A DNA stretch of 15,670 nt, taken from NCBI GenBank assembly GCA_003599475.1, contig QZKK01000008.1:1-15670 (forward strand). Reading direction: 5' to 3'. Position 1 is the first letter of the stretch. Every line of letters begins with the position of its first letter. Positions 6,817 through 15,233 of this stretch are shown here, in pieces. Under the pieces are notes generated by a model that saw only the letters and a program-made list of their open reading frames with translations, was not told the origin of the DNA and searched no databases. A program made the translations under genes and the position numbers. The DNA is from Desulfobacteraceae bacterium (GTDB taxonomy: Bacteria > Desulfobacterota > Desulfobacteria > Desulfobacterales > SURF-15).

Positions 6817-8202
6817 ATGAAAACTCTGCCTAAAGAAAAAACGGAAGAGTTAAAGGGACGGGTGAAGGGTCGAGTGGTCCTTCCGGACGATCCGGATTAT
6901 CACCAGGTACGTAAGATATGGAATGGGATGATCGATCGGCGGCCCGGCGTCATCGTTCGTTGCGCAAATGCCGGCGATGTTCCTCACGCGCTGCGGTTTG
7001 CACAGGAGAACGGGCTGGAGATATCCATCCGGGGCGCAGGGCATAACATCGCCGGAAATGCGCTGTGCGACGGCGGTCTGATGATCGATTTTTCGACGAT
7101 GAGGAATGTCCGGGTCGATGCGGAGAAGAGAAGGGCTTATGTCGAACCCGGGGCCACCCTGAACGATTTCGATAAAGCGGTACAGGCACACGGTCTGGCC
7201 ACACCGGTCGGGATCAATTCAACTACCGGAATTTCCGGTTTGACCCTGGGGGGCGGTTTCGGCTGGCTGACCCGCAAATACGGAATGACGATCGATAATC
7301 TGATGTCTGCAGAAATGGTCGCTGCAGACGGAACCAGGGTGCGGGCGAGCGAAAATGAAAATGCCGAGCTCTTCTGGGCGATTCGAGGCGGGGGCGGAAA
7401 TTTCGGAATCGCAACTCTTTTCGAGTATAAGCTGTATCCTGTGGGACCTGAAATATTCGCCGGGCTGATCGTATTTCCGTTCGAACAGGCCAAACAGGTG
7501 CTGTCCCGCTACCGTGAATTCGCAGGAACCGCACCGGAAGACCTCAACGTCTGGGTCGTGCTCCGCAAGGCGCCGCCGCTCCCCTTTCTCCCCCGATCCG
7601 TGCACGGCAGGGAAGTGGTTGTGCTGCCGGTTTTTTATGCAGGCGATCCTTCAGAGGGGGAGAAGTGGATTGCCCGCATGCGAGAATTCGGAAATTCCCA
7701 TGGAGAGCACATCGGTGTCCAGCCGTATGTAGACTGGCAGCAGGCATTCGATCCTCTGCTTGCAGCCGGAGCCAGAAACTACTGGAAGACACACAACTTT
7801 ATTGAGCTTGGCGATGACGTGCTGGATACCATGATCGAATACGCATCGAAGCTTCCTTCTCCTCAATGCGAAATCTTTATCGGGCTTGTCTCCGGGGCCC
7901 TCAACCGTGTTCCGGAAGATGCCACCGCATATGCAGGCCGCGACGCCCGATTCGTGATGAACGTCCATGGCCGCTGGGATGAAGAGATAGATGATGAGAG
8001 ATGCATCGCGTGGGCGCGGGCGTTTTTCAAAGCGGCCGCCCCCTATGCGTCGGGTGGTGCCTATGTCAATTTCATGACCGAAGAGGAGACAGAACGGGTC
8101 GCAAAGGCCTACGGATCCAATTACGCTCGCCTGCAGAGGGTCAAAAAGAAGTACGATCCCGGAAACATTTTCCATCTGAACCATAACATCAGGCCGAATT
8201 AA
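6817..8202 (+). CDS. FAD-linked oxidoreductase, berberine-bridge (BBE) type
   Basis: A 461-residue protein with an N-terminal FAD_binding_4 domain and a C-terminal BBE segment (YVNFMTEEE, then YDPGNIFHLNHNI). His76 in RGAGHNIAG is the expected site of covalent FAD attachment. The position used for a second, cysteinyl link in bicovalent members (C-P-T) reads N-S-T here (about 134-136), so only single attachment is expected. TTGISGLTLGGGFGWL and RGGGGNFGI are further FAD-domain hallmarks. ATG 6817 was chosen because AAGGGGG precedes it, whereas the in-frame ATG at 6793 has no such site. Family members oxidise alcohols, sugars or alkaloid-like amines using oxygen or another acceptor; the substrate is unknown. 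No signal peptide is seen. The creatininase-family gene follows after 75 nt. Confidence 0.9.
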   Translation: MKTLPKEKTEELKGRVKGRVVLPDDPDYHQVRKIWNGMIDRRPGVIVRCANAGDVPHALRFAQENGLEISIRGAGHNIAGNALCDGGLMIDFSTMRNVRVDAEKRRAYVEPGATLNDFDKAVQAHGLATPVGINSTTGISGLTLGGGFGWLTRKYGMTIDNLMSAEMVAADGTRVRASENENAELFWAIRGGGGNFGIATLFEYKLYPVGPEIFAGLIVFPFEQAKQVLSRYREFAGTAPEDLNVWVVLRKAPPLPFLPRSVHGREVVVLPVFYAGDPSEGEKWIARMREFGNSHGEHIGVQPYVDWQQAFDPLLAAGARNYWKTHNFIELGDDVLDTMIEYASKLPSPQCEIFIGLVSGALNRVPEDATAYAGRDARFVMNVHGRWDEEIDDERCIAWARAFFKAAAPYASGGAYVNFMTEEETERVAKAYGSNYARLQRVKKKYDPGNIFHLNHNIRPN

Positions 8203-8277
8203 AGCAGATCGCGCTTGAACGGAATCTCTCCTCATGCCATAAGAAGAAAAATCGGATCACAGCAGGAAGGAGGAGTT

Positions 8278-9006
8278 ATGCCGAATTCGGAAGTCATGCT
8301 GGCGAAACTGACCCGGCGCGAGTTTCGCGAAGGGATCGAGGGCGGCAGATACACGGCTGCGGTTATCTGTGTGGGAAGCAACGAGCAGCACTCGGAGCAT
8401 CTGGCCATGGAACACGACATGGCTTCGGTAACCGCCGTCGCGCGGGAAGCGGCCAAGCGGCTCTATCCTCGGGTCATCGTCGCCGCGCCGGTTGCAGTCG
8501 GAATTTCAGAGCATCACATGCACCACAAGGGGACTCTTTCTGCGGGAGCCGGGAGCTGGCTCGGGGTGGTTTTCGATGCGGCGGACAGCCTGGCCAGACA
8601 CGGGATCCAATCCATCCTGATCCTAAACGGCCACGGCGGGAACACCGCTCCGATCCGGGGCGTTTTCGAAAGCTGGCGGTATCGTTTGAAAAACAGCACA
8701 CCCGGAGTAAACCTCCAGTTTTGCTCCTACTGGGAATTGATTCCGAAGGAGATCCTGGAACGGCACATGGAGACCGCGATCATTCCCGGTCATGCCAAGG
8801 AGTTCGAGACTTCCATCGGGCTGGCTCTTTTCCCGGAAAATGTCCGAAAGGAAATCATCCCCCTCCTGGAGGACAAAGACCCCATGCTGGCCACCGCAGA
8901 AAAAGGACGGATATTCTTCGAAGAGGCCGTTTCTCAAACGGCCGAATACCTGAAAGGGATGATGGATGGCCGGATCGGGCAACCCGATCTGAAGCATTTC
9001 CCCTGA
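8278..9006 (+). CDS. Creatininase-family amidohydrolase
   Basis: A 242-residue protein. ATG 8278 is preceded by AAGGAGGAG, so the upstream in-frame ATG at 8215 is rejected. Metal-site motifs are VGSNEQHSEH (Glu36, His38), EHDM (Asp47), LNGHGGN (His119) and GHAKEFETS near 171-179. In creatininase proper the NGHG motif is followed by Glu-Asn; here it is Gly-Asn, as in relatives such as formamide hydrolases and MftE-like peptidases. True creatininase is therefore unlikely. The enzyme should hydrolyse a small amide or cyclic amide using two divalent metals in the cytoplasm. It follows the FAD oxidoreductase by 75 nt on the same strand, so they may be co-transcribed and act on one substrate (inference). 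Confidence 0.9.
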   Translation: MPNSEVMLAKLTRREFREGIEGGRYTAAVICVGSNEQHSEHLAMEHDMASVTAVAREAAKRLYPRVIVAAPVAVGISEHHMHHKGTLSAGAGSWLGVVFDAADSLARHGIQSILILNGHGGNTAPIRGVFESWRYRLKNSTPGVNLQFCSYWELIPKEILERHMETAIIPGHAKEFETSIGLALFPENVRKEIIPLLEDKDPMLATAEKGRIFFEEAVSQTAEYLKGMMDGRIGQPDLKHFP

Positions 9007-9022
9007 AAGATTCGGGGGCGCC

Positions 9023-9037
9023 GGAAAACGATTTTCC
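9023..9037. terminator. Hairpin between two convergent genes
   Basis: GGAAAA-CGA-TTTTCC is a perfect 6-bp stem with a 3-nt loop between the ends of the creatininase-family gene and shc, which converge. It has no long T tract and is AT-rich, so a shared weak bidirectional terminator is only a guess. A second pair, GGCAAG (9075-9080) with CTTGCC (9093-9098), spans the shc stop codon. Confidence 0.3.
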
Positions 9038-9086
9038 TGCGGGTGCGGGGATGATTCGAAACCCGCCCCGGCGAGGCAAGCCCGCT

Positions 9087-11102
9087 CTACCTCTTGCCGA
9101 AATGGCGCCGCGCACGCCCCAGAGCCATCAGCGGGAAGTAATGCCGGTAGAGGTTGTAATTGATCATGAAGCCGCGGGAAAGTTCGGTCCCCTGTTCCAG
9201 GGTGCTCCCTTTTCGCTTCAAATCGGCGCGTGCCCCTACCCCGTAGCCCGGAAATCCCGTGCCGGTGTAGTACGGCTCATCCCAGGTGCCCTCTTTTTGC
9301 GTAGACAGGAGGTAGTCCACCCCGCACAGGACGATGCCATCGTATCGGCGGGTATCGACAGAGAGCAGCGCAATCAGCGCCCATCCGGTTTGCGAGGCCG
9401 TGCTGGGGCCCACACCTTTCAGGCGGTCGTCCATATAGGAGGCGCAGGTCTCTCCCCAGCCGCCGTCCGGGTTTTGGCGGCCGGCGATCCAGTCGGCCGC
9501 TTTTCGTACGTAGGAAGCCTCCATGTCTTCGCCTACGGCTGCAAGCGCCGGAAGCACGGCGGCGGTGCCGTAGATGTGGTTAACCCCCCATCTTCCGAAC
9601 CAGCTCCCCTCCGGCTCCTGTTCATCCCGGATGAACCTGACCGCACTCCGGACGGCCGGATCGTTCATCCTTCGCCCCGTGGCCCCGAGCGCTTCCACCA
9701 CGTGAGCGGTCACATCCGCGCTGGGCGGGTCGAGGGCTTCACCGAAATCTAAAAAAGGAAGCTTTGTGACCCAGGTGTTGGTGTTGTTCCGATCGAAGGC
9801 CGCCCAGCCGCCGTTTGCGCACTGCATGGCAAGCATCCATTCCGTTGCAAGGCGGAGGGCGCGGTCGATTTTGGAAGGGCCCTTAAAGAAGTTCCGGGCC
9901 CGCGCAAGCACGATGATCGCAATGGCCGTGTCGTCGATATCCGGATAGAAGAGGTTTGCCCGTTCGAATGCCCAGCCTCCGCAGCACACGTCCTTGACCT
10001 TTATTGCCCAATCGCCGCTGGCCGTAATCTGCTTTTCCAGGATCCACTCGATGGCCGAACGCATGACCGGTGCGGCCTCCGGGTTCGATCCGCAGTCCAG
10101 CATGGAGTCCAGGACAAGCAGGGTGTCCCAGACGGGGGATTCGCTTGCCTGCAGATGGATGCCCCCCTTTTTTTCGTATGACCAAGGCGCGTCGAAGGCT
10201 CTGAGCCCCTTTTCGATCACCGGGTGATCGATCGGAAATCCCTGGGTCTTTAAGGCCATCAGGGAATAGATCCAGGGGGGCTGAATCCCTCCCCAGGCGC
10301 CGTCTTCATCCTGGTGTTCGACGATCCAGGCGGCGCACCGCTTCCGAGCCAATCTGCGGCCCGGCTGCCACGGGAAATGAGTATAGGCTTTGAGCAACCG
10401 ATCGATCCCCCGGAAAAAGGACTTCCAGGTGAAAAAACCGGCAACGAAGGGCGGAGCGACGGCTGCATTTCGGCGTCCGTGCGGAAAGAGCTCATCCAGT
10501 CGCGCCGCCGGGGGGAGCGGCCGCACCGGTCGGAGTGCGGACAGGATGCACAGCGGGATGATCGTCGCCCGGGCCCAGGAGGCGAATTCATAGATGTTGA
10601 GAAAAAAGTACGGGGGGAGAAAGATGAGCTCCGGAGGACAGCTCGGCGGATCCTCCCAAGGCCATTCACCGATGAGAGCCAGCCAGAATCTTGTGAACAC
10701 GCGGATTCGATTCAACCTGCCGCTTTCCAGGATCCACTTCCTCGCCCTCTTCAAAGGTTCGAAGTCGGGGTGCAGACCGGCGGCCCGAAGGGCCGCATAG
10801 CACTCGACCGTCGTATTGATGTCTCCCTGCGGTGCATCGTAATAGGTTTGCCAGGACCCGTCAGGTCTCTGCTCGTTCAGGATGGAGCGGACAACTTTCG
10901 AATATTTCGGATCATCCGCGACGCCCAGGAAGTGCATGGCCAGAATCCATTCCGCTTCCATGCAGGAGTTGGATTCCAACATCCCGACCCAGAAGCCCTC
11001 GGGCTGCTGCCGGAGCTCGAGCCACTTTATCGCTGCTTCGATGCCGCGGTCGATCTTAAAAGAGTTCGATTCCGGACTTCTTTTCAGCCAAAGAGCGCAC
11101 AT
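9087..11102 (-). CDS. shc: Squalene-hopene cyclase
   Basis: A 671-residue protein of normal family length. The protonating motif DxDD is present (DIDD at 388-391, in FYPDIDDTA). QW repeats occur throughout, for example EGFW (35-38), PDGSW (80-84), EDGAW, ANGGWAAFD, EPEGSWFG and PDGGWGE, and the end ELSRGFMINYNLYRHYFP is typical. It cyclises squalene to hopene/hopanol, a sterol-like membrane lipid precursor, as a monotopic protein on the inner membrane. GAGGAG lies close before ATG 11102 (3-nt spacing). The gene is transcribed away from the PP2C gene and towards the creatininase-family gene. No other hopanoid gene is adjacent, so squalene synthesis must be encoded elsewhere. No motif is lost. 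Confidence 0.97.
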   Translation of the reverse strand: MCALWLKRSPESNSFKIDRGIEAAIKWLELRQQPEGFWVGMLESNSCMEAEWILAMHFLGVADDPKYSKVVRSILNEQRPDGSWQTYYDAPQGDINTTVECYAALRAAGLHPDFEPLKRARKWILESGRLNRIRVFTRFWLALIGEWPWEDPPSCPPELIFLPPYFFLNIYEFASWARATIIPLCILSALRPVRPLPPAARLDELFPHGRRNAAVAPPFVAGFFTWKSFFRGIDRLLKAYTHFPWQPGRRLARKRCAAWIVEHQDEDGAWGGIQPPWIYSLMALKTQGFPIDHPVIEKGLRAFDAPWSYEKKGGIHLQASESPVWDTLLVLDSMLDCGSNPEAAPVMRSAIEWILEKQITASGDWAIKVKDVCCGGWAFERANLFYPDIDDTAIAIIVLARARNFFKGPSKIDRALRLATEWMLAMQCANGGWAAFDRNNTNTWVTKLPFLDFGEALDPPSADVTAHVVEALGATGRRMNDPAVRSAVRFIRDEQEPEGSWFGRWGVNHIYGTAAVLPALAAVGEDMEASYVRKAADWIAGRQNPDGGWGETCASYMDDRLKGVGPSTASQTGWALIALLSVDTRRYDGIVLCGVDYLLSTQKEGTWDEPYYTGTGFPGYGVGARADLKRKGSTLEQGTELSRGFMINYNLYRHYFPLMALGRARRHFGKR

Positions 11103-11148
11103 TTTCTCCTCTTTTCAGCGTTTCTTGGATAGAAATCTCTTTATCAGA

Positions 11149-11160
11149 GTCCGAACGGAC
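11149..11160. promoter_or_regulatory. Palindrome in the divergent shc/PP2C intergenic region
   Basis: GTCCG-AA-CGGAC is a perfect 12-bp inverted repeat about 47 bases upstream of the shc start, within the 227-bp spacer that must contain both divergent promoters. Such a symmetric site could bind a dimeric regulator, but a 12-bp palindrome can also arise by chance. No convincing -35/-10 pair could be fixed for either gene. Confidence 0.25.
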
Positions 11161-11329
11161 ATACAATACGAGCAGACCGCCTGCCTCAAGCCTTTTTTCC
11201 GGAATCGATCCTGCGACCGGGAAATTTGACTTTTTCAGCCGCCCTCATTATTTTCAATTGACCGAATACCTGCTCAACGGTCTTGCTGAATGAAATTTCG
11301 CATTTTCCGGTAAGGCGAAAAGCGACTCC

Positions 11330-13378
11330 ATGAGAAAGAAGCAGCCGGTAACCATTCGTAGAAACCTGCTTTCAAACCTCCTTCTGATCATTGTCATTCT
11401 CAGCGCGGCGATCATTTTGTCCATCTCTTTTTACATCAGAAGAACGATTCAAACCCTCTCCCTGAGCGTTATCACCCAAACCGTCGAGCAGGTAAAAGCG
11501 GAACTGGACGGATTTTTCGAACCGGTTTCCGGAGAGCTTCTTACCGCCACCGGCTGGGCGATAAAAGGAATGACCGATCTTACGGACCGGGTTTCGATGA
11601 ATCGCATTTTCATTCCCCTGGTTCGCCATCATCCGCAGATTTCATCTGCTCTGGCCGCAGATTCGGAGGGAAGGGAGTATCTGCTGCTCCAGACCGGCCA
11701 AAAGTGGATGAACCGCGAAACCCGAACCCGTGAGTGGGGAGAATACTCCAGGGTTACGGAATGGACCGATGCGGATCCGACTCCCGTGGTCACCTGGAGG
11801 CATCTCAGGTACGACCCGCACGAACGGCCCTGGTATCGCGGAGCCGTCGAGCGGAAAGGATCGCGGAGCGAGGGGGAGCCGAAGGATGAATCGGCCGTCT
11901 TCTGGACCCGCCCGTACACTTTTTTTACCACCAAGGACCCCGGGATCACCGCCTCTCTGGCAGTCACCCCGGAAAATGGCGCAGCCGACATTACCCTCGC
12001 ATTCGATGTTCTGTTGACCGATATCTCTAAGTTTACCGTGGGGCTTCTCGTGAGCGAAAACGGCCAGGTGATGGTTATGTCCGACGAGGATTACCGGGTG
12101 ATCGGGCTTCCGCGCAGCCTTCAGAAACCGAAAAGCGGAGAGCGGATCACCTTTTTTTTGAAGACCCCGGATGAGATCGGCATTCCCGCGTTGAGCAAAA
12201 TGATTCGCACTGTCAATGAAGGCCACGCCCTCTGGCGGGAGGTCGTCCAAATTGAAATAGACGATGAGCCGTGCTGGGCCGGAATCCGGAAGTATCCGCT
12301 GAGCGGCGATCGGCTCCTTCACATCGCAGTCATCATCCCCGAGAAGGATATCCTCGGCGGGCTCAAACAGTTCCGGCTTTTTGTCGGCATCATCGCCTTG
12401 TCGGCGGTTGTCTTTGCGGTCCTGAATGCCCGCAGGCTTTCCCGGCGCTTCAGCTCTCCGGTGGAATGGCTTGTCTCGGAAAGCGACCGGATCAGCCGGG
12501 GCGACCTTGAACCGGGGCCTCCGGTCGATTCTCCGATTATCGAATTCCAGCGCCTGGCCGAGGCGCATGAACGGATGCGAGAGAGCCTGCAGGTACTGCT
12601 GCGGTTGGAAAAAGACATTCGACTGGCACGCAGGATTCAGATGGATACGCTGCCGCGGCGTCTTCCGAAATTGAAAGGATACCGAGTTACAGCCTGGAAC
12701 GAACCGGTGGAAGGTGCCGCAGGAGACATATACGACATCATTGGACTCGAGAATCCTGCGGGTGCAAACGGGTATCGATTAACCCGGAAACATGCCGAAT
12801 CCGCCGTTTTTCTCCTGGCGGATGCAACCGGCCACGGCATCGGACCCGCCCTTTCCGCGACCCAGGTCCGGGCGATGCTGAGGATGGCGGTTCACACCGG
12901 ATGGGACCTCTCCACCGTCGTAAAACATATGAACACACAGCTCTTCTGGGATCTCAAAGGGGGGCGGTTCATCACCGCCTGGTTCGGAGTGCTCGATACC
13001 ACCACACATCGTTTGTCGAGCTTCAGCGCAGGGCAGGGGCCTTTGTTCCATTTCGCCGAAAAAGACGACCGGTGCCGGATCTACTCGTCGGACGCCCCGG
13101 CTTTGGGCGTTTTAGAGGATCTCCAATTCTCCCCTCCGGAACCGATCGACTTAAACCCGGGTGACGTTTTCATGGTGTTGTCGGACGGTCTGATCGAGCC
13201 CGCGGATGCAGAAGGCCGAATCTTTGGAAAGGATCGGGTGATGGAGATCGTCAGGGCGCACCGTACGGAGGGTCCGAAGGAGATCCTGGATGCGCTGCTC
13301 GAAGACATCCGGTCCTTTACAGGCGGAACCCCCCCAGAGGACGACCGCACCGCCGTCATTATCAAGAGGGAGAAATAG
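11330..13378 (+). CDS. Membrane sensor phosphatase: dCache-HAMP-PP2C (RsbU/SpoIIE type)
   Basis: A 682-residue protein. A basic N-terminus and a membrane segment (about 13-36) lead into an outer sensor region (40-345) with dCache wording: DPHERPWYRGAV (162-173) and FWTRPY (191-196). A second membrane segment (about 348-366) is followed by a HAMP region (367-420) and the linker ARRIQMDTLP (433-442) seen in RsbU-like proteins. The PP2C domain follows, with Asp466 and Asp469 (AAGDIYD), ADATGHGIGPAL (Asp498), SDGLIE (Asp619) and DDRTAVIIKR (Asp671/672) as metal ligands. It should sense a small ligand outside the membrane and dephosphorylate an anti-sigma-antagonist inside. No kinase, STAS or sigma gene is adjacent. 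The first Gly of the usual GGD motif is Ala. Confidence 0.92.
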   Translation: MRKKQPVTIRRNLLSNLLLIIVILSAAIILSISFYIRRTIQTLSLSVITQTVEQVKAELDGFFEPVSGELLTATGWAIKGMTDLTDRVSMNRIFIPLVRHHPQISSALAADSEGREYLLLQTGQKWMNRETRTREWGEYSRVTEWTDADPTPVVTWRHLRYDPHERPWYRGAVERKGSRSEGEPKDESAVFWTRPYTFFTTKDPGITASLAVTPENGAADITLAFDVLLTDISKFTVGLLVSENGQVMVMSDEDYRVIGLPRSLQKPKSGERITFFLKTPDEIGIPALSKMIRTVNEGHALWREVVQIEIDDEPCWAGIRKYPLSGDRLLHIAVIIPEKDILGGLKQFRLFVGIIALSAVVFAVLNARRLSRRFSSPVEWLVSESDRISRGDLEPGPPVDSPIIEFQRLAEAHERMRESLQVLLRLEKDIRLARRIQMDTLPRRLPKLKGYRVTAWNEPVEGAAGDIYDIIGLENPAGANGYRLTRKHAESAVFLLADATGHGIGPALSATQVRAMLRMAVHTGWDLSTVVKHMNTQLFWDLKGGRFITAWFGVLDTTTHRLSSFSAGQGPLFHFAEKDDRCRIYSSDAPALGVLEDLQFSPPEPIDLNPGDVFMVLSDGLIEPADAEGRIFGKDRVMEIVRAHRTEGPKEILDALLEDIRSFTGGTPPEDDRTAVIIKREK

Positions 13379-13384
13379 TCGAAT

Positions 13385-13487
13385 GGTCGATCGGGCAAAT
13401 GGTTGAGAAGTTGAGCGGTCGATCGGTTGAGCAGTCGTAAAATGGGAACAACTCAACCGATTCCCTTTTCAACTTTTCAACCGATAG
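13385..13487. repeat. Direct and inverted repeats between convergent genes
   Basis: GGTCGATCGG occurs at 13385-13394 and 13417-13426. GGTTGAG/AGTTGAG units fill the space between. ATCGGTTGAG (13422-13431) is matched by its exact reverse complement CTCAACCGAT (13452-13461) across a 20-nt loop, followed by TCCCTTTTC. A third complementary copy, CAACTTTTCAACCGAT, reaches into the last codons of the amidohydrolase gene. The hairpin could end the PP2C transcript. The heptad-like build-up resembles the decaying intergenic repeats at the right end of the window. Confidence 0.6.
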
Positions 13488-15082
13488 ACGATTTTTCCGT
13501 CGACCACGGTCATCAGGACCCGGCAGTCCGGGATTTTGTCGGCCGGCACCTCCAGCGGGTTTTTATCCAGGACCACAAAGTCGGCCCGCTTTCCCTCCTC
13601 CAGGGTTCCGCGTTCGTTTTCCTCGAACGAAAAGCGGGCGGCCTCCCGCGTGTACAGGGAAAGCGCCTGCTCGGCAGTGATCGATTCCATCGGCCCGAAG
13701 TCCTGCCCGCTTCCGGTTTTCCTCAGCACCGCATCGCGGATTCCGATCAGAGGGTTCGGGTCCGCAACCGGACAGTCCGATGAAAATGCGAGGCTGATGT
13801 TTTTATCCAGGAGCGTTTTGAAGCGGTAGAGCTTCTGGGAACGAACCGGTCCGTAGGCTTCCATGAATCCGTCGCCGAGGAGGGAGAAAAAGTTAGCCTG
13901 GCTGGCGATGCAAAGACTCATCTTCCGGATCCGCTCGATCTGGTTTTCCGTCAAGTTTCCGGCGTGGACGATGTGGTGGCGCAGGGGATTTCCCTCTGTT
14001 ACGGTCCGCTCGAAGGCATCGAGCAGCATTTCCAGCGCCCGGTCTCCCTGAGCATGGACGGAAATCTGGTAACCGGCCCGGTCGAATTTTTTGATCTCCC
14101 GATCGAGCGCTTCCGGAGCGTAGTTCAAAATACCGGTTCCGCCCCCTTTCGAGGCATAGGGCTCGACGACGGCGGCCGTCCGGCTGCTCATCCCCCCGTC
14201 CAGAAAAATTTTGATGGCGCCGATTTTTATCCATTGCGAACCGAATCCCCGTGGGACACCCGATGCGATGAGCGGATCCGCCCACTGATTCAGAATGTAG
14301 GCGTAGAGGCGAAAGGGGAACCGGCCGCCTTCCGCAGCCGCCTGATAGGTGCGAAGCGTCATCGCGTCCACAAAGGGGTCGTGCGCTCCCACAATGCCCA
14401 ACCGGTGATATGCGTCCGCGCACCTGCTCATCATCCGGATTCTTCCCTCCGGATCATGGTAGGACATGATCTTCGAATAGATCGAAGGGGAGCTGAAAAA
14501 AAGCGGGCCCATGAATGCCGATTCGCTCAGGATTCCATTGGGATCCCCTGCGGAGTCTCTGGAGATGATGCCTCCGGGAGGGTCCGGTGTCTCCTTCGTA
14601 TACCCAAGCTCCTTCAGCGCAGGACTGTTGACATAGGCTCCGTGAACGGAAACATGCACGAGACACACCGGGTGCTTGTCCGTTGCCCGGTCGAGGTCCT
14701 GGCGGGTCAGCTCCTTTTTGTCCTCGAGCAGATAGGGGGCGTATCCCCAGCCCATGACCCAGTTGCCCGGGGGTGTATTCTTCGCCTTTTTCCGGATCGC
14801 CTCCACCACGTCCTCCCCGCGAACGCAGCCGGCTGCAGCCCGGCAATCCGCCTGGTCGATCAGCAGGGCGTAGAGGCAGAAGTGGTTGTGGGTATCGATG
14901 AAACCGGGAAGCACCGTCTTTCCGCCCAGATCGATGACTTCCGTATCCGGACCTGCGTGCCTTTCCACCGCAGCCAGGTTTCCGATGCGGCATATCCGGC
15001 CGAATCGGATGCCGAGCGCCTCCGCACGTTTCTCCTTCGAGGCCATCGTCAAAATGTCGCAGTTTTTATACAGTTTTTCCAT
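13469..15082 (-). CDS. YtcJ-like metal-dependent amidohydrolase (Amidohydro_3)
   Basis: A 537-residue protein of family-typical length. It has the opening beta-domain with LPGFIDTHNHF (metal ligands His65 and His67), GAIKIFLDGGMSSRTAA in the barrel (the lysine may be the carbamylated metal bridge), VHAQGDRA, HHIVHAG, AFSSDCPV (Asp for catalysis) and the closing ADFVVLDKNPLE. These are standard for the YtcJ/N-acyl- or N-substituted amide hydrolase branch; the exact substrate is unknown. AAGGAG sits 6 nt before ATG 15082. No signal peptide is seen, so it is cytoplasmic. The last codons lie within the repeat that also separates it from the PP2C gene. It lies downstream of the second aminotransferase, both on the minus strand, separated by a repeat-rich spacer. 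Confidence 0.92.
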   Translation of the reverse strand: MEKLYKNCDILTMASKEKRAEALGIRFGRICRIGNLAAVERHAGPDTEVIDLGGKTVLPGFIDTHNHFCLYALLIDQADCRAAAGCVRGEDVVEAIRKKAKNTPPGNWVMGWGYAPYLLEDKKELTRQDLDRATDKHPVCLVHVSVHGAYVNSPALKELGYTKETPDPPGGIISRDSAGDPNGILSESAFMGPLFFSSPSIYSKIMSYHDPEGRIRMMSRCADAYHRLGIVGAHDPFVDAMTLRTYQAAAEGGRFPFRLYAYILNQWADPLIASGVPRGFGSQWIKIGAIKIFLDGGMSSRTAAVVEPYASKGGGTGILNYAPEALDREIKKFDRAGYQISVHAQGDRALEMLLDAFERTVTEGNPLRHHIVHAGNLTENQIERIRKMSLCIASQANFFSLLGDGFMEAYGPVRSQKLYRFKTLLDKNISLAFSSDCPVADPNPLIGIRDAVLRKTGSGQDFGPMESITAEQALSLYTREAARFSFEENERGTLEEGKRADFVVLDKNPLEVPADKIPDCRVLMTVVDGKIVYRLKS

Positions 15083-15096
15083 CGGAAACTCCTTAC

Positions 15097-15233
15097 AAAT
15101 TCAAAATTCCTGATTCAAAATTCAAGATTCAATCAAACGCAGATTACAGCAGATTCCGCGGCTTACGCAGATTACAAATCCATCATCCGCAACCCGTAAC
15201 CTGCAACCCGTAACGCGCAACTCGCAACCCGCA
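15097..15233. repeat. Three adjacent 14-bp-periodic repeat blocks
   Basis: Block one: ATTCAAAATTC at 15099-15109 and 15113-15123 (period 14), with degraded copies following. Block two: CGCAGATTAC at 15138-15147 and 15166-15175 (period 28), with a partial AGCAGATT between. Block three: GCAACCCGTAAC at 15189-15200 and 15203-15214 (period 14), then GCGCAACTCGCAACCCGC. All lie in the spacer between the aminotransferase stop and the amidohydrolase start. The units are too short and too close for CRISPR. No promoter was seen for the amidohydrolase, so these sequences may have replaced or contain it. Confidence 0.75.

Noticed and set aside
8721..9752. 343-codon plus-strand frame spanning the creatininase-family gene end and the shc 3' part
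   Set aside because: It overlaps two clear genes in other frames or strand and has no domain, so it is a composition artefact.
13964..15199. 411-codon plus-strand open frame opposite the amidohydrolase gene
   Set aside because: It is the antisense shadow of a clear amidohydrolase with all family motifs; GC-rich codon use keeps the opposite frame open. It shows no family resemblance.
15097..15233. Possible CRISPR array
   Set aside because: Repeats are 10-12 bp with almost no spacer, three different units are mixed, and no cas gene is present.
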